A stretch of DNA of 64,000 bases from Conchiformibius steedae (lineage in GTDB: Bacteria > Pseudomonadota > Gammaproteobacteria > Burkholderiales > Neisseriaceae). The notes beneath the pieces were generated by a model. It was given only the letters and a program-made list of their open reading frames with translations, ran no database searches and had not been told where the DNA came from. Shown here piece after piece: positions 34,901-43,032 of the stretch. Location of the stretch: the NCBI RefSeq assembly GCF_014054725.1, contig NZ_CP059562.1:1-64000 (forward strand), in the 5' to 3' direction. The position numbers and the translations under genes are program-made. The stretch's first letter is position 1. Each line of letters begins with the position of its first letter.

Positions 34901-37221
34901 CAGGCGCAATGGGGTGGAAAGAAGGCAGTCCAGAGCGTTTGGCATTGCACGGCTTGGTAGGTGCATTGCAGGCAAAAGCGGCAGGAGCGGACATTAAAGG
35001 CGCAGTAGCAGGTACGGTAGCGACTTCGTGGCTCAATACGCAGGTTTCAGAATATTTGCAGGAAAACAGCAATCTCAATGAAAATCAGCGCAAAGCGGTG
35101 CAACAATGGTTAGCTGTAGTGGGTGGTGCAGCAGTTGGAGAAATTGCGGGAAATGGTAACGGCAATAGTGCCTTGGCAGGTGCTGCGGCAGCAAGAGATG
35201 CAGAAGCATTTAACCGTCAGTTGCATCGAGATGAACGGAAGTGGATTGGACGAAATGCTAAAGAATTTGCTAAACAATTGAATGGCGGGAAAGAGCCTAC
35301 GGCGGAACAAATTAAGGCTGCTGAAAAACGCTTGGCACAACAGGCTGCCCGTTCTACAGATGTCCTATGGTTTTTGGCTTTGCCAAAAGAGAATGATGTA
35401 GCGGCTCAAAAATTCTTATCAAGTCAATCTCAAGGATTGTATTTTACTAATGAGAGTGGGGGAAGACAACGCTATTTTACTAATATAAATGGGGACTTTT
35501 CCAGTCCACACCGATATAAAAGTGATGCTCTGAAAGATGTCGGTTTTTACAAAAAAAATCTAAATGATAAAAGTAATAGCAGCATACAGAAAGGTGCTGA
35601 ACAGGTAGTAAAGAAAACTAAAGACCAACTGGCCCAAGCTGCAAGAGATACTTATCAAAATAGGGGGAAACTTGCCACACAAGCCACTGAATCTGCAAAG
35701 AAAAGAATTTCTCAAGCTGTTGATGATGTTTCAAAACAGGTAAATAAGGCAGCAGATTACTGTAAGCAAAATGGTGCATTAGATTGTGTTAGTGCAGGTG
35801 TGCAACAGCTACTTAAAGCCCGAACAGAAGCTGAAAAAACTGCTATAAAATGGGGGGTAAGCGTTGTAAAAGATGCTGCAAATACGGCTAAAGATTCTGC
35901 TAAAGGATTTCATTCTGCATATGAAGATGATTTGAAAAAGATATATGGGCAAGAAACACGCACAGCAGAGGGTTTAATCGCTACTGTTAAGGGGGTTGAT
36001 GCCATTTCCACTGTCGCGGGTGCAAGCTTGATTCTGAAAACTAGTGTAAAAACTGTAGGTAAAGAAGGTCTTGAAGCTGTAGGTAAAGCAGTAACAGGTA
36101 AAGCAGTAGCAGGTCAAACGGTTAGAAGATTAGACTGCTCATTCCGTGGCGATATGCAAGTACGCACTCAAAACGGATTCCTGCCGATTTCGCGGATTCG
36201 GGTGGGCGATATGGTATGGTCGCGCAATCAGACCAGTGGGCAAATGCGGTATCAACGGGTGTTAAATGCCGTTAATAGCATTGACCCTGATACAACTTAT
36301 GTTGTCATTACAGATGGTAACGGTAATAAACAGACCATTGTTTCAAACAGCCAACACGCTTATTTTTCCCGTTACGGAAATGATAAAACCCCGCCGCCGC
36401 AATCACTTGGACATAAATATTCAGGTGGTATTGCCAATGCATACTGGGTAGAAGCCCAATATTTGGAAGCAGGACACCAATTATTGGACAGTGATGGTAA
36501 TTGGCAGACGGTTTTATCTGTATTAACAGAACAAGTACCATTAAACAGTTATAATTTGGAAGTAAATACCGACCATTCCTATTTTGTTCGCGGTCTCAAT
36601 GGCGAGAAAGGTGTATGGGTACATAATGATTGTTACCATAACTTACCCAGTAATGCAAAAAAGATTGGCGATAACCGATATCAGTTTAAAGACCCAACTA
36701 CTGGAAAAATGGTGGTTGTGCGAGAAGTCATGGTAGGCGATACGAAAAAATATCACACATTAGACCATAAAGATACAGACCCTTATCGTAATAGGGCAGG
36801 TAAAGCAGTAAATGAGACAGGCAACCGTTTTGTAGAAGACCCAAAAAATCCTAGAGTAACTACAGGATATAGTAGACCTAAGTTATCATCTGAAGTAAAA
36901 AAACAAGTTTTTGCTAATTATGAAAAGTTACCCAATGGAGATTATAGACATATTAAAACCCGAAAAATTGTAAAAGCACCAATTGATATTGGTCATAAGC
37001 CAGGCTCTGAACATAGAAGATTAGAGATTGTTGCAAAAGAATTAAATATGACGCAATATGAATTGAGTCAATATGTTAATTCGCGACCTGATATTTTTCA
37101 ATTAGAGAATATGAGTGAGAATCGGAGTCATAAATATGAAATGCCTGGAAATCGTATTCCAACAAAGTTAAGAGATGATATGACTAATTTTATTAATCAA
37201 TTAAGAAGAGGTAAAAAATGA
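28966..37221 (+). CDS. tpsA: Two-partner secreted filamentous exoprotein with Hint domain and nuclease tip
   Basis: 2751-residue haemagglutinin/CdiA-like effector. In order: a signal segment (about 20-40); the TPS domain with VVLANPAGIQVDGGGF; long filamentous repeats; an alanine- and glycine-rich pretoxin zone; a Hint-type self-cleaving domain from C2391 (CSFRGDMQV) to VHND (2552-2555); and a C-terminal tip of about 195 residues. The tip contains G2676-H2677 and E2682 (DIGHKPGSEH), the pattern of GH-E nucleases of the HNH/endonuclease VII group. DNA of the tip is clearly more AT-rich than the N-terminal half, as in exchangeable toxin modules. The stop overlaps the next gene. Confidence 0.88.
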   Translation: MTEVRTNESKTATFAPSLLHFSLMLAMGTAVIVPAAAADIQADQSAPKNQQPTVLNSANGMTQVNIQTPSAGGVSVNQYRQFDVDSRGAILNNSRRNTQTQLGGWIQGNPWLATGEARVIVNQVNSANPSLLNGYIEVGGKRAEVVLANPAGIQVDGGGFINSAGVTLTTGLPFIRNGQLDGIQVAGAGKVGIGKGGLDGRDADYTRILSRAAEINGGIWAKDLQITAGENDFDAAGKHTPRSSTNTPAVAIDTGELGGMYADKITLISTDKDATVRNQGQIFAQAGGVSIDAAGRLGNSGTLASQGSADIRAKQVENSGTVSAKGQLNLRAQSAQNTGAVLSGGELNVRADAQLNNQGNIQAARLDVETPRLDNSGVMSQTGLQGLAVESAGSFTNSGKIGYPEADAPTVGGGSTAAPSAPTPGNSAGAGGSASALTTPPAVQNFAAGSIKTGQALNNSGRIQANGGIDLTLHNGLNNRGEVNLNSLMVSGETLSNQDGKILAQSTDIRTRTVQNDRGQITAGKALNVRSEQVSNRAGKLQSAGNADLNVSQRLDNQGGEITANQALNIHDQGAKTLHLDNTDGSVLGGDVSVQSQSLNNRGKLAAARDLSIDVKDDLHVERDLEAGNALSISTEGSLNNTRNLTAEAAVQVRAKQNVSNRGLINSNGLTRVEAGQELLNTGTGRIYGNHVALAADKLNNREENGKAAVVAARKRLDIGAKQIVNQEGALLSSEGDLAIGGSLTAEHTAQGRAESLINGSAEIRSAGDMVLRTNNLSNRNLHFKTVEREIDGSRKQITEYQPKNENKRFDSSNVTGWGEAETVYLDGRRVEDYTRYIYTRYETQHEVEASSPAIIASGGRLILDGSNLQNDKSHILADGIDIIQNDVQQIDGEGEHRIRVTDSTKQDHWVGWNRRGTKHRSKWGDKANYPLADIVKPIKLNVSVYDKNHQGKVETHFAEGVSTTTIAGANHDLSKILSLNTGIKLPNSSLYTVNPTRSGWLIETDPAFADYRQWLGSDYMLQALSIDPANTHKRLGDGYYEQRLVNEQINRLTGFRRLDGYQSDEEQFKALMNSGVTAAKAMGLTPGIALTAEQVARLTADIVWLETQTVTLPDGSTQTVLVPKVYVVARSGDIKPTGAFISANDLRLNASGTLANSGSLNARKVMVLDVENLRHLNGSARADSLTVRAGKSMDIQGGTFTAKDYLGVHSDGTLNLTADSVTSEKNSANSESQHTNLGRIAGLYVTGANGTLSLSARDLNVQAGKIDNQGTGNTVILAEDSLNIGTLQTGYRHSHTQDEHNYQIDGIKQAIGSNINGKGNVLIQSNGTASIQGSNLKSETGILAVKAKNLNITAAQNSSEFESAHRHTDKRLVGKSTETYRHTDNRTEAVSSVLSGNKVLLHSDGDMHITGSHVVSDEHTQLTAKGKIKVDTAQSTRQSSTLSQKDRSGISIDDGSLLFGKYKKGEAATQGEVSSTVSTIGSINGKVDIYADGNIDLTGADIIAAKGGSISGNNIKDHAVIDTADSELTRFKESNGLFIGAKSNVADAVANIQNSGNRAAQSDNPRLQALYAAKTAYGVKDLAAIAAATQGQGNGAAKEAEGKITIGIGTRRSESHDRAHSETVRKTTVSSEKGSEFVIQAHGKQTPDAGDLLLEGVDFNTGDLVLDAKRDLKIGSTQARQNQESESRSMSAEVGVYAAGQLGGNGASGGIGIYGQGSYSKSGSTLESIGHEESTINADKLTLRSGRNADLKGAVVNAERIEGNIAGNFTLSSEQDTDRYRQKAISGQLEGRYAIYGSDSGAQGNFSYSDSKSDYRSVQEQTKLHAGKGGLDLYVGGHTQLNGAAITSDADKNLNRFSTQTLGHNDLENEAAYQMRGGSISFNTNGESPMEMLGNLAAAPGLAMPVGDKKSSTTHAVLTKGNIEVRGDANGSSLKGIKRHDEGHQPLERIFDLKKVSERQEMAQLVGEVGFRAAGDVAGAMGWKEGSPERLALHGLVGALQAKAAGADIKGAVAGTVATSWLNTQVSEYLQENSNLNENQRKAVQQWLAVVGGAAVGEIAGNGNGNSALAGAAAARDAEAFNRQLHRDERKWIGRNAKEFAKQLNGGKEPTAEQIKAAEKRLAQQAARSTDVLWFLALPKENDVAAQKFLSSQSQGLYFTNESGGRQRYFTNINGDFSSPHRYKSDALKDVGFYKKNLNDKSNSSIQKGAEQVVKKTKDQLAQAARDTYQNRGKLATQATESAKKRISQAVDDVSKQVNKAADYCKQNGALDCVSAGVQQLLKARTEAEKTAIKWGVSVVKDAANTAKDSAKGFHSAYEDDLKKIYGQETRTAEGLIATVKGVDAISTVAGASLILKTSVKTVGKEGLEAVGKAVTGKAVAGQTVRRLDCSFRGDMQVRTQNGFLPISRIRVGDMVWSRNQTSGQMRYQRVLNAVNSIDPDTTYVVITDGNGNKQTIVSNSQHAYFSRYGNDKTPPPQSLGHKYSGGIANAYWVEAQYLEAGHQLLDSDGNWQTVLSVLTEQVPLNSYNLEVNTDHSYFVRGLNGEKGVWVHNDCYHNLPSNAKKIGDNRYQFKDPTTGKMVVVREVMVGDTKKYHTLDHKDTDPYRNRAGKAVNETGNRFVEDPKNPRVTTGYSRPKLSSEVKKQVFANYEKLPNGDYRHIKTRKIVKAPIDIGHKPGSEHRRLEIVAKELNMTQYELSQYVNSRPDIFQLENMSENRSHKYEMPGNRIPTKLRDDMTNFINQLRRGKK

Positions 37222-37757
37222 ATGAGCATGAAAAACTAATCACAGAAGTTTTTTGGCAATTTTATAATGGCCATATTGCTGAAGGCGCAAGGTTAATGGA
37301 ATCTTACGGACTAGATTATTTAGAAATCATACCCGTTGATAAATGGAATTGGTTGCATCATTTGTTAGTAGGAATCATACTGGGAGATGACCGTCCTTCC
37401 ATTGAAGCCATTAAGTTTTTTATTGAAAAAGGTGTTCCTGTTAATGCCCAAGATGTTTATAAAATGACCCCATTACATTATGCAATGCGGGGTGGATATG
37501 CAGATGGGGCTATTGTTTTATTGGAGGCTGGTGCCGACCCTAATATTCCAGATAGAGATGGATTGCGCCCATTATCTATGGTGGGCTATACCGCAGACAG
37601 ATTAGATGTATTGGAACTGATGCTTAAAAAAGGAGCAAATGTTCATAATTTAATGGGAGATGCAACAGGTAGAACAATTTTAGAAAGTTGGGAGGCTGAC
37701 GATAGCTGTCCAAAATGGCAAAAGGATATTTATGAGACGATGAAGAAATATGCTTAG
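37218..37757 (+). CDS. Ankyrin-repeat protein, probable immunity protein for the nuclease tip
   Basis: 179 residues with ankyrin repeats (DVYKMTPLHYAMRGGYADGA, then LLEAGADPNIPDRDG and LDVLELMLKKGANV). No signal peptide, so it is cytoplasmic. It overlaps the tpsA stop by four bases and is equally AT-rich. The position directly after a polymorphic toxin tip is that of immunity genes, and ankyrin-type immunity proteins are known. The pairing is inferred from position. Confidence 0.75.
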   Translation: MNEHEKLITEVFWQFYNGHIAEGARLMESYGLDYLEIIPVDKWNWLHHLLVGIILGDDRPSIEAIKFFIEKGVPVNAQDVYKMTPLHYAMRGGYADGAIVLLEAGADPNIPDRDGLRPLSMVGYTADRLDVLELMLKKGANVHNLMGDATGRTILESWEADDSCPKWQKDIYETMKKYA

Positions 37758-37878
37758 TTCTGATGGAAATGAATTAAATAATCTGTTAATGGGGTGGAAG
37801 TATAGTAATAAAGACCCAATAATTCTTTGTGAATCAATAGCAGCAGGTAAAACGGATTACTCTAAAAACACCCGATAA
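37750..37878 (+). CDS. Short ORF behind the immunity gene
   Basis: 42 codons starting inside the end of the ankyrin gene (ATG at 37750), containing LLMGWKYSNKDPIILCESI. It could be a truncated second immunity gene or an orphan fragment. No family was recognised. Confidence 0.3.
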   Translation: MLSSDGNELNNLLMGWKYSNKDPIILCESIAAGKTDYSKNTR

Positions 37879-37891
37879 ACATTGGGTGTTT
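37866..37891 (+). terminator. Hairpin after the toxin-immunity unit
   Basis: AAACACCC (37866-37873) pairs with GGGTGTTT (37884-37891); weak T run. Confidence 0.5.
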
Positions 37892-37952
37892 ATGGGCTTT
37901 ATTCTCTGCCCTGCTTTGTTTAAAAATCCCGATAAATATCCCCGTGGTCTTT

Positions 37953-38751
37953 TTAGCCACTTTTATTCTCTGACAACCTATCCCAATCCCCCAATATTTC
38001 CCGCAACGTACCCGCCAACTGCCCGATAAGCAGTCGCGTTAAAGGCAAAATATCGCCGTTTTCCGCATGGTTTAAACACTGCTGATACAAGTGTCGGTTT
38101 TCCTGTCTGATAATCGCGGGCAAATAACCTTTTTGCATTCAAACCATATTCATTAACACCCGTGCGCTACGCTCCTTGTCCTTATCAGATGCTTGTATTC
38201 TAAAGATATTGCTATGTACCACCGCCGCCAGCAGTACAGGGTGGACAGAACCGTGAGCGATATAGTCTGTTAGTTCCCGTATCTGAACAGTCAGGTGTTC
38301 AGGCTGTTCACACGCTTGGTTTGTCGGTAAAAACATTGGCGCAGGGCAGACACCATATAGCAGCATTGCGTTAATATGCTGTATCAACTCTCCCGTTATC
38401 GTGCTGTGTGTTGAAACCGTTTCAAATAAATAATCAACGGTTTGGGCATGGTTTTGAGCCGCCAAAAAATCCTGAAGCGGTTTACCCTGAACGGTTAAAC
38501 TTTCTTGTAAAAAGAAAATCGTATCGCTTAAAGTTAGTGTTGAGCCTTCAATCGCATTGCTGTGCTAGGTCCACAAAGCGTGTAGCTTTTCCCCGCGTAA
38601 CCCGCCATAAATCCGAGTGTTCGGGAACGCAGTGTTTGTAGCGGATAAAGCGTTCATGCAGTTTGTCCACTTCATTAAGCAAGGGCAGTAAGGATTCGGG
38701 GGTATGCTTGGGGTAGATGCTACGGTGCGGCGACCGATGGGGTGGCTTCAT
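37953..38751 (-). pseudogene. Fic-family AMP-transferase pseudogene
   Basis: Decayed gene in three pieces. The N-part (38751 down to 38548) leaves the frame near VDLAQQ. In the other frame the inhibitory-helix motif HSNAIEGSTLTL follows at once, then LQDFLAAQNHAQTVDYLFE. An in-frame TGA (38139-38141) separates LMNMV from MQKGYLPAIIRQENR. The Fic active loop, normally HPFxDGNGRTAR, reads QASDKDKERSAR here, so the catalytic histidine and glycines are gone as well. One frameshift, one stop and a dead active site indicate long-standing loss of function. Confidence 0.75.
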
Positions 38752-38806
38752 CAGGAAAAGTATCTTTGCTGTTTAGGGGATTTCTATTTTCAATATCGTT
38801 ATACCC

Positions 38807-39055
38807 TTAAGCATTTTTTTGAAATTGGGGAAGTAAGGGCAATTCCTTGTATTTTTTAATCATCTCTTGAAGAGGCTTGACTTCCGAATCCAAATCAATT
38901 TCTTCATGCGGTGTCGCATAAGTCCAATGTCTTTTTTCTGCCAAAAAGTCCATTAACTCTTCATATTGTTCAGAGTTTTCCATTCTTAAAGCAACGATTG
39001 ATGTTGCATAAGCAATCAGGTCAATCAGACTTTCTTTTTCCATAATGGTCGCCAT
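38807..39055 (-). CDS. Small acidic hypothetical protein
   Basis: 82 residues with an AGAGG ribosome site eight bases before the ATG at 39055. No family was recognised. It lies between two Fic-like genes on the same strand. The helix IVALRMENSEQYEEL vaguely recalls the inhibitory S/TxxxE(G/N) helix of Fic antitoxins, but the serine is absent, so this is only a suggestion. Confidence 0.5.
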   Translation of the reverse strand: MATIMEKESLIDLIAYATSIVALRMENSEQYEELMDFLAEKRHWTYATPHEEIDLDSEVKPLQEMIKKYKELPLLPQFQKNA

Positions 39056-39102
39056 TTTTTAGTCCTCTTGAATGTGTTGGGGTTATGGGCGGTATTGATT
39101 GT

Positions 39103-39831
39103 TCAGGCAGCCCGTCTGCATTCGGGGGCAGGTTTCGGTTCATAACGTGCTACGGTTTGTTTATAGGCATGGATAAAAGCATTTCTGCCATTTGAAGGAT
39201 TGTTGTTTTTAACATCGCCCCCAAGGCTGTCCACATCATCTTGGCTACCGTCTGCCCAAAATATGCAGGGAAATAATCCCGCATTCATCAATACAAACGC
39301 TGTGGTATGACGGGCAGTGTAGGGGAAACGGTTGCCGTCTGCCAGATAATTGTAGCAATACAAGGCTCTGTCAAACGGGTTATGCAGTTTTTGTTCTTCG
39401 GTCATTAAGCGGTTTAACTCTGCTGCCGGATAAGCTGAATGATGGGAAACTGGTTTGTCCTGCTGATGCGGCGGCAAATCTTGTGTAATCAAAGCATGGC
39501 TGTTGATAATAAAGTCTTGAATGCTTGTGTGCTTAGCATCAAAGCACGATAACAGGTACTGATAGCTGCGCCACAAGTTTAACAGCATAACGGCATCGGC
39601 AAACGGTTTGGCGGCGGTACGCCCGTTTTTCAACAGGGTAAGCGTATCGTGCCAGTCGTAGCGGCTGCCTGACAGTCGTGCCGAGTGGTAAACAAAATCC
39701 ATACCAATTTCCTCCTGATTGCGTGCGGAAGACAGCAGCACGGATAAAGGCAGACACTGGCTTAATCGGTGTAGGTATTGTTGTTCTGCCGCATTAAACA
39801 GCGTTGGCGGAGTTAAATCGGAACGGCACAT
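39103..39831 (-). CDS. Degenerate Fic-like protein
   Basis: About 242 residues from the ATG at 39831 (an alternative start at 39897 would overlap the divergent gene). The order of elements follows Fic proteins: FVYHSARLSGSRYD where the inhibitory helix SxxxEGN is expected, an alpha-helical middle with IQDFIINSHALITQDLPP, then LADGNRFPYTARHTTAFVLM in place of HPFxDGNGRTARLLM. The catalytic histidine and the intact GNGR are missing, so AMP transfer is unlikely. Either a pseudo-enzyme or a diverged relative. The assignment is by pattern only. Confidence 0.5.
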   Translation of the reverse strand: MCRSDLTPPTLFNAAEQQYLHRLSQCLPLSVLLSSARNQEEIGMDFVYHSARLSGSRYDWHDTLTLLKNGRTAAKPFADAVMLLNLWRSYQYLLSCFDAKHTSIQDFIINSHALITQDLPPHQQDKPVSHHSAYPAAELNRLMTEEQKLHNPFDRALYCYNYLADGNRFPYTARHTTAFVLMNAGLFPCIFWADGSQDDVDSLGGDVKNNNPSNGRNAFIHAYKQTVARYEPKPAPECRRAA

Positions 39832-39874
39832 ATTGGCTGAATGGTAAGATATGTATTTTGCTGGGAAATTTAGA

Positions 39875-40345
39875 ATGTCCCTGATTATCCCACCCACCAG
39901 CCGACAATGTTACATCAGCCTGATGGTTGCGCTCAACATTCACAGTCCCAACGGTACGGGCGATTGGCATTCTGCTGCTACTTTTGCCAAGCCTATGCCC
40001 CTGCATCTGTATGTGTGTGGCGACAACCAATCCTGCAATACCAATCCGCTTTTGGGTAGTACTGGTGTGATTGACGGCACACAAAGGCTAAAGCGTATGG
40101 GCATCGTTTCCGAACACACACCGGTTTTTATCGCCGACCACCCTCGAGCCTGTTTTGATTTGCTGTATGTGATGGTTTTACAGCAAGGCGCAATCAGAAG
40201 TGTGATTTTAGACGATTGGTTTCCCTGCTTTGCAGACAAACAGGCAGTGTATGCCTTAATTTGGCAAGCAGAACCACATTTAAGGTCGCAACAGCAGGAA
40301 AGGCTGGCATTGTGGAAGCAAAGAAACCCGTTAAACCATGATTAA
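39875..40345 (+). CDS. Hypothetical protein divergent from the Fic-like gene
   Basis: 156 residues from the ATG at 39875 (an alternative at 39851 overlaps the other gene's longest reading). Contains IHSPNGTGDWHSAATFAK, HLYVCGDNQSC and IRSVILDDWFPCFADK. No membrane segment. I do not recognise the family. It could encode a partner of the neighbouring Fic-like gene, but only the divergent arrangement supports that. Its stop overlaps the start of the broken segment that leads to the Uma2 gene. Confidence 0.55.
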   Translation: MSLIIPPTSRQCYISLMVALNIHSPNGTGDWHSAATFAKPMPLHLYVCGDNQSCNTNPLLGSTGVIDGTQRLKRMGIVSEHTPVFIADHPRACFDLLYVMVLQQGAIRSVILDDWFPCFADKQAVYALIWQAEPHLRSQQQERLALWKQRNPLNHD

Positions 40346-40817
40346 AATTTTGGTGGTGGAATACCATGCGCTTTTGGGTAAATTGGAGGCGTATGTGCGA
40401 ACCGGTGTGGTGGGGGTATTATGATGAGAACAAGTGGACTACTTGCCTACGCGCGTGGTGGTAGACAAGCCTATGAGAATGGGTGGTGGATTGGGGGAGA
40501 ATACTCAGTTTGGGGTAGGGCATTCATATTTGTCTCTCCGATGTGTTTGGCGAACTTTTGAATTATAATGAATTTGCGTCAAATCCAATTGATTTTTTGG
40601 TGGCAACAGTTATTTGAGTGCAGCCATCGCCCATTTGATTAAAAATCGCTATTCTGCAGAAGAATTTCCTACAAGATTGATAGAGTGAGAAAAAATAAGC
40701 CATAAGTGAACCAAAATCAGGCAGCAAAATGATTCCCATAATGTATCTTATGTTAAATAAATCCAAAAAAATAATTGTTTTAATATATTTATATCCCAAC
40801 TGAATAAGGAAACAAAA
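40346..40817 (+). other. Non-coding stretch with the second copy of the Uma2-linked segment
   Basis: 40349-40510 resembles 23420-23565 (complement), and the reading frame of the segment is closed here by two adjacent stops. The rest, up to the Uma2 start, is AT-rich and contains nothing I recognise besides presumed promoter sequence; AAGGAAAC precedes the ATG at 40818. Confidence 0.5.
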
Positions 40818-41384
40818 ATGTCGTTTCAACTACCAGCCACTCCCAAATCGATAACAGAAGCCGAGTATCTGGACTACTGCGACCAACATCCTGAATACAG
40901 ATTTGAATTGATTAATGGCGAAATTATAGAAAGAACAGGCGCATCACTCAATCACAATCTGATTACCGTTAACTTGGCTTACCTGCTAAAACAGCATTTA
41001 TCAGATAATGGCTGCTTTGTTTTTATGAGCCAATGGTTGATAAAAGTAGAGCATAATTTCTATTATCCCGATGTGATAATAGAGTGCCATTCCGAACACA
41101 GCCAACCCAAATTAATAGTAGAAGTGTTATCAGAACTCACCCGAAGCATAGATTTATCCACTAAACTAAACGATTATCAAAAGATTCCCACCCTTCAAGA
41201 ATATATGCTTGTAGAGCAAAATGCACGTTTTATTATATTGTACCGCCGAAGCCAAAATTGGCAGGCAGAAGTCTATCAGGGGAATGAAGTATTTTTAACC
41301 AGCCTAAATACCAGTATTTTACTGGACGATATTTATCAAAAAGTTGTATTTAAAAATAGAAAACTCATTATCAACACCCCATAA
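40818..41384 (+). CDS. Uma2-family (DUF820) PD-(D/E)xK-type protein, intact
   Basis: 188 residues. EAEYLDYC and HPEYRFELINGEI are followed by HNLITVNLAYLL, YYPDVIIECHS and KLIVEVLSELT, the acidic motif set of this restriction-endonuclease-like family common in cyanobacteria and some proteobacteria. Cellular function is unknown for most members. A close paralogue at 22876-23493 is broken. The MITE at 41387 starts two bases after the stop. Confidence 0.8.
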   Translation: MSFQLPATPKSITEAEYLDYCDQHPEYRFELINGEIIERTGASLNHNLITVNLAYLLKQHLSDNGCFVFMSQWLIKVEHNFYYPDVIIECHSEHSQPKLIVEVLSELTRSIDLSTKLNDYQKIPTLQEYMLVEQNARFIILYRRSQNWQAEVYQGNEVFLTSLNTSILLDDIYQKVVFKNRKLIINTP

Positions 41385-41386
41385 AA

Positions 41387-41493
41387 TATAGTTATTAAAA
41401 ATAAAAACGAGACAAGGTGGCAACGCCCGTGGTGTATATATCGTATATAAGAGCGTTAGCAACACCGTATCGTTACGATTTTAATCAACTATA
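41387..41493. mobile_element. Correia-like MITE, second 107-bp copy, inverted orientation
   Basis: Starts TATAGTTATT and ends ATCAACTATA, the same length as the copy at 2603-2709 but reversed: AAAAACGAGACAAGG lies at the left and TTACGATTTTAATCAAC at the right. It sits exactly between the Uma2 gene and the regulator gene, which converge here. Confidence 0.8.
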
Positions 41494-41494
41494 A

Positions 41495-42904
41495 TTAAGG
41501 AAAAACATATTGATTTAAATAAGTGCATAATTCAGGCTTTTCTGTTTTAAGTTGTGCTAATTTTTCTTGCAATTGATTGTATTTAGGTGTGTTACTGCCA
41601 TTAATTTGGCGCAAAAATCGCATATAAACCATATATAATAAAGCACGCGACTGAATCGCCCCTTCCCTTTCCACCTTATCTTCTAAAGAAGAATAAAATT
41701 GAATATGCTCGGGATTATAATCATAATTATTGCTACGCCGATCGCAAAATTCTTTATATTCTGTACTTTGTTTTAATTCTGACGAACGGCACCAATAGAA
41801 CTCGGCAAATGCCAAATAGCCCCAAGTACTGTGTTCTTCATGGCGATTATAATTTTCCATATCCATTATCAATTGATAACAAGCCAAAATACCTTTTATG
41901 GGGACGGAAAACTGATCGGTAACATGATGCAGATAATCGGCCAAATTTAATATAAAATTATGCAAACGATACAAATTATTATTTTGCAAAGCATAAAACA
42001 CGGCTGATTGAAAATGTGCCAATACACGGTGATGTAACACATGATTTTTACGCGAACCATTACCGCCATATAGCTGCCATTTTAATAATAAAGCCTGTAA
42101 ATTATGCCACTCCATCAATACAGTGGTATCTGCTTCGTTACTGGGCTGGGGATTGGGCAAATAATCTGCTACCCCCTGCAGTTGAGATATTTCCCAAACA
42201 GGTGTTGATTCATAAACCAACCACGCTGTTTGCAATTGCAATAACTGCCCTATCCGACTGCCGGAATCCACATTCCGCCACATGGCAGCCAATAAATCTC
42301 TGGCTTCATCCAAACGGTTACAACAGCGCAACAGCCATATCCGCCGCATCCCCAGCAGCATTTTTAAACTGGGATGTAAAGGGAAGTCGTCCAATTGACG
42401 TAATTGATTATCGGCTTCGATTAAATTGCCTGCTTTAAACTGCATATCCGCCTCTGCCCAAATCTGAAGCAAACCGCATAAACGCTTTAAATAATCCGCC
42501 AAAGTCCAATCATCATTATTGATAAACAAAACGGCGTGTTGGGTTTCTGCATGATTACTCTTTTGATCCCAAAACAAGTGGCAAGGTTGCTTTACTGCCA
42601 AGCGCCATGGTCCGGTATACGTGCGTTTGCTTATGCCTTCAATCTGCAATGGCGTGCCTGTTTGTGCAAAACATTTATCCCAAAAATGCAAAATCCGTCC
42701 GAGCTGGCTGCGATAAAGTGTTAAATTGGGTTCATTGATACGCAATACCTGTATCAAATCTTGCCAAGTTAAAACTTGCCCGTGCTGATGTGCATTGAAT
42801 AACAAGCCTAAAAATACTTCGGCACGCTTCACGCCAATTTTCACTTTATGTCCGTTGTAGCAGAAATAATTTGATTTAATTTCAATTGGATTTCTTTTTA
42901 TCAT
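41495..42904 (-). CDS. Winged-helix regulator with long helical C-terminal region
   Basis: About 469 residues from the ATG at 42904 (a longer reading to 42973 is open). The N-terminal 110 residues (KVKIGVKRAEVFLGLLFNA, then TLYRSQLGRILHFWDKCF) look like an OmpR/SARP-type winged helix that would recognise DNA. The rest is rich in leucine, tryptophan and aromatic residues with a TPR-like look. No receiver or sensor domain was seen. It is divergent from the second tpsA gene (129 bases apart) and is the obvious candidate to control it. The family is not recognised with certainty. Confidence 0.55.
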   Translation of the reverse strand: MIKRNPIEIKSNYFCYNGHKVKIGVKRAEVFLGLLFNAHQHGQVLTWQDLIQVLRINEPNLTLYRSQLGRILHFWDKCFAQTGTPLQIEGISKRTYTGPWRLAVKQPCHLFWDQKSNHAETQHAVLFINNDDWTLADYLKRLCGLLQIWAEADMQFKAGNLIEADNQLRQLDDFPLHPSLKMLLGMRRIWLLRCCNRLDEARDLLAAMWRNVDSGSRIGQLLQLQTAWLVYESTPVWEISQLQGVADYLPNPQPSNEADTTVLMEWHNLQALLLKWQLYGGNGSRKNHVLHHRVLAHFQSAVFYALQNNNLYRLHNFILNLADYLHHVTDQFSVPIKGILACYQLIMDMENYNRHEEHSTWGYLAFAEFYWCRSSELKQSTEYKEFCDRRSNNYDYNPEHIQFYSSLEDKVEREGAIQSRALLYMVYMRFLRQINGSNTPKYNQLQEKLAQLKTEKPELCTYLNQYVFP

Positions 42905-43032
42905 ATTTGTTACGAATGTTACGGAATTAAAGTTTGAATTCCAGATAAAATACATTAAAATGCTACATCCCATAACAAAAAATTGATGGGATAGCTTTTT
43001 AAATTATGCTTATTAAATAATAAGGAATTGTG

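Noticed and set aside
36120-37757. MafB-type or classical CDI toxin
   Set aside because: No VENN motif and no Maf-type N-terminus were seen; the Hint module, TPS domain and ankyrin partner fit a Hint-type polymorphic toxin in a two-partner protein better.
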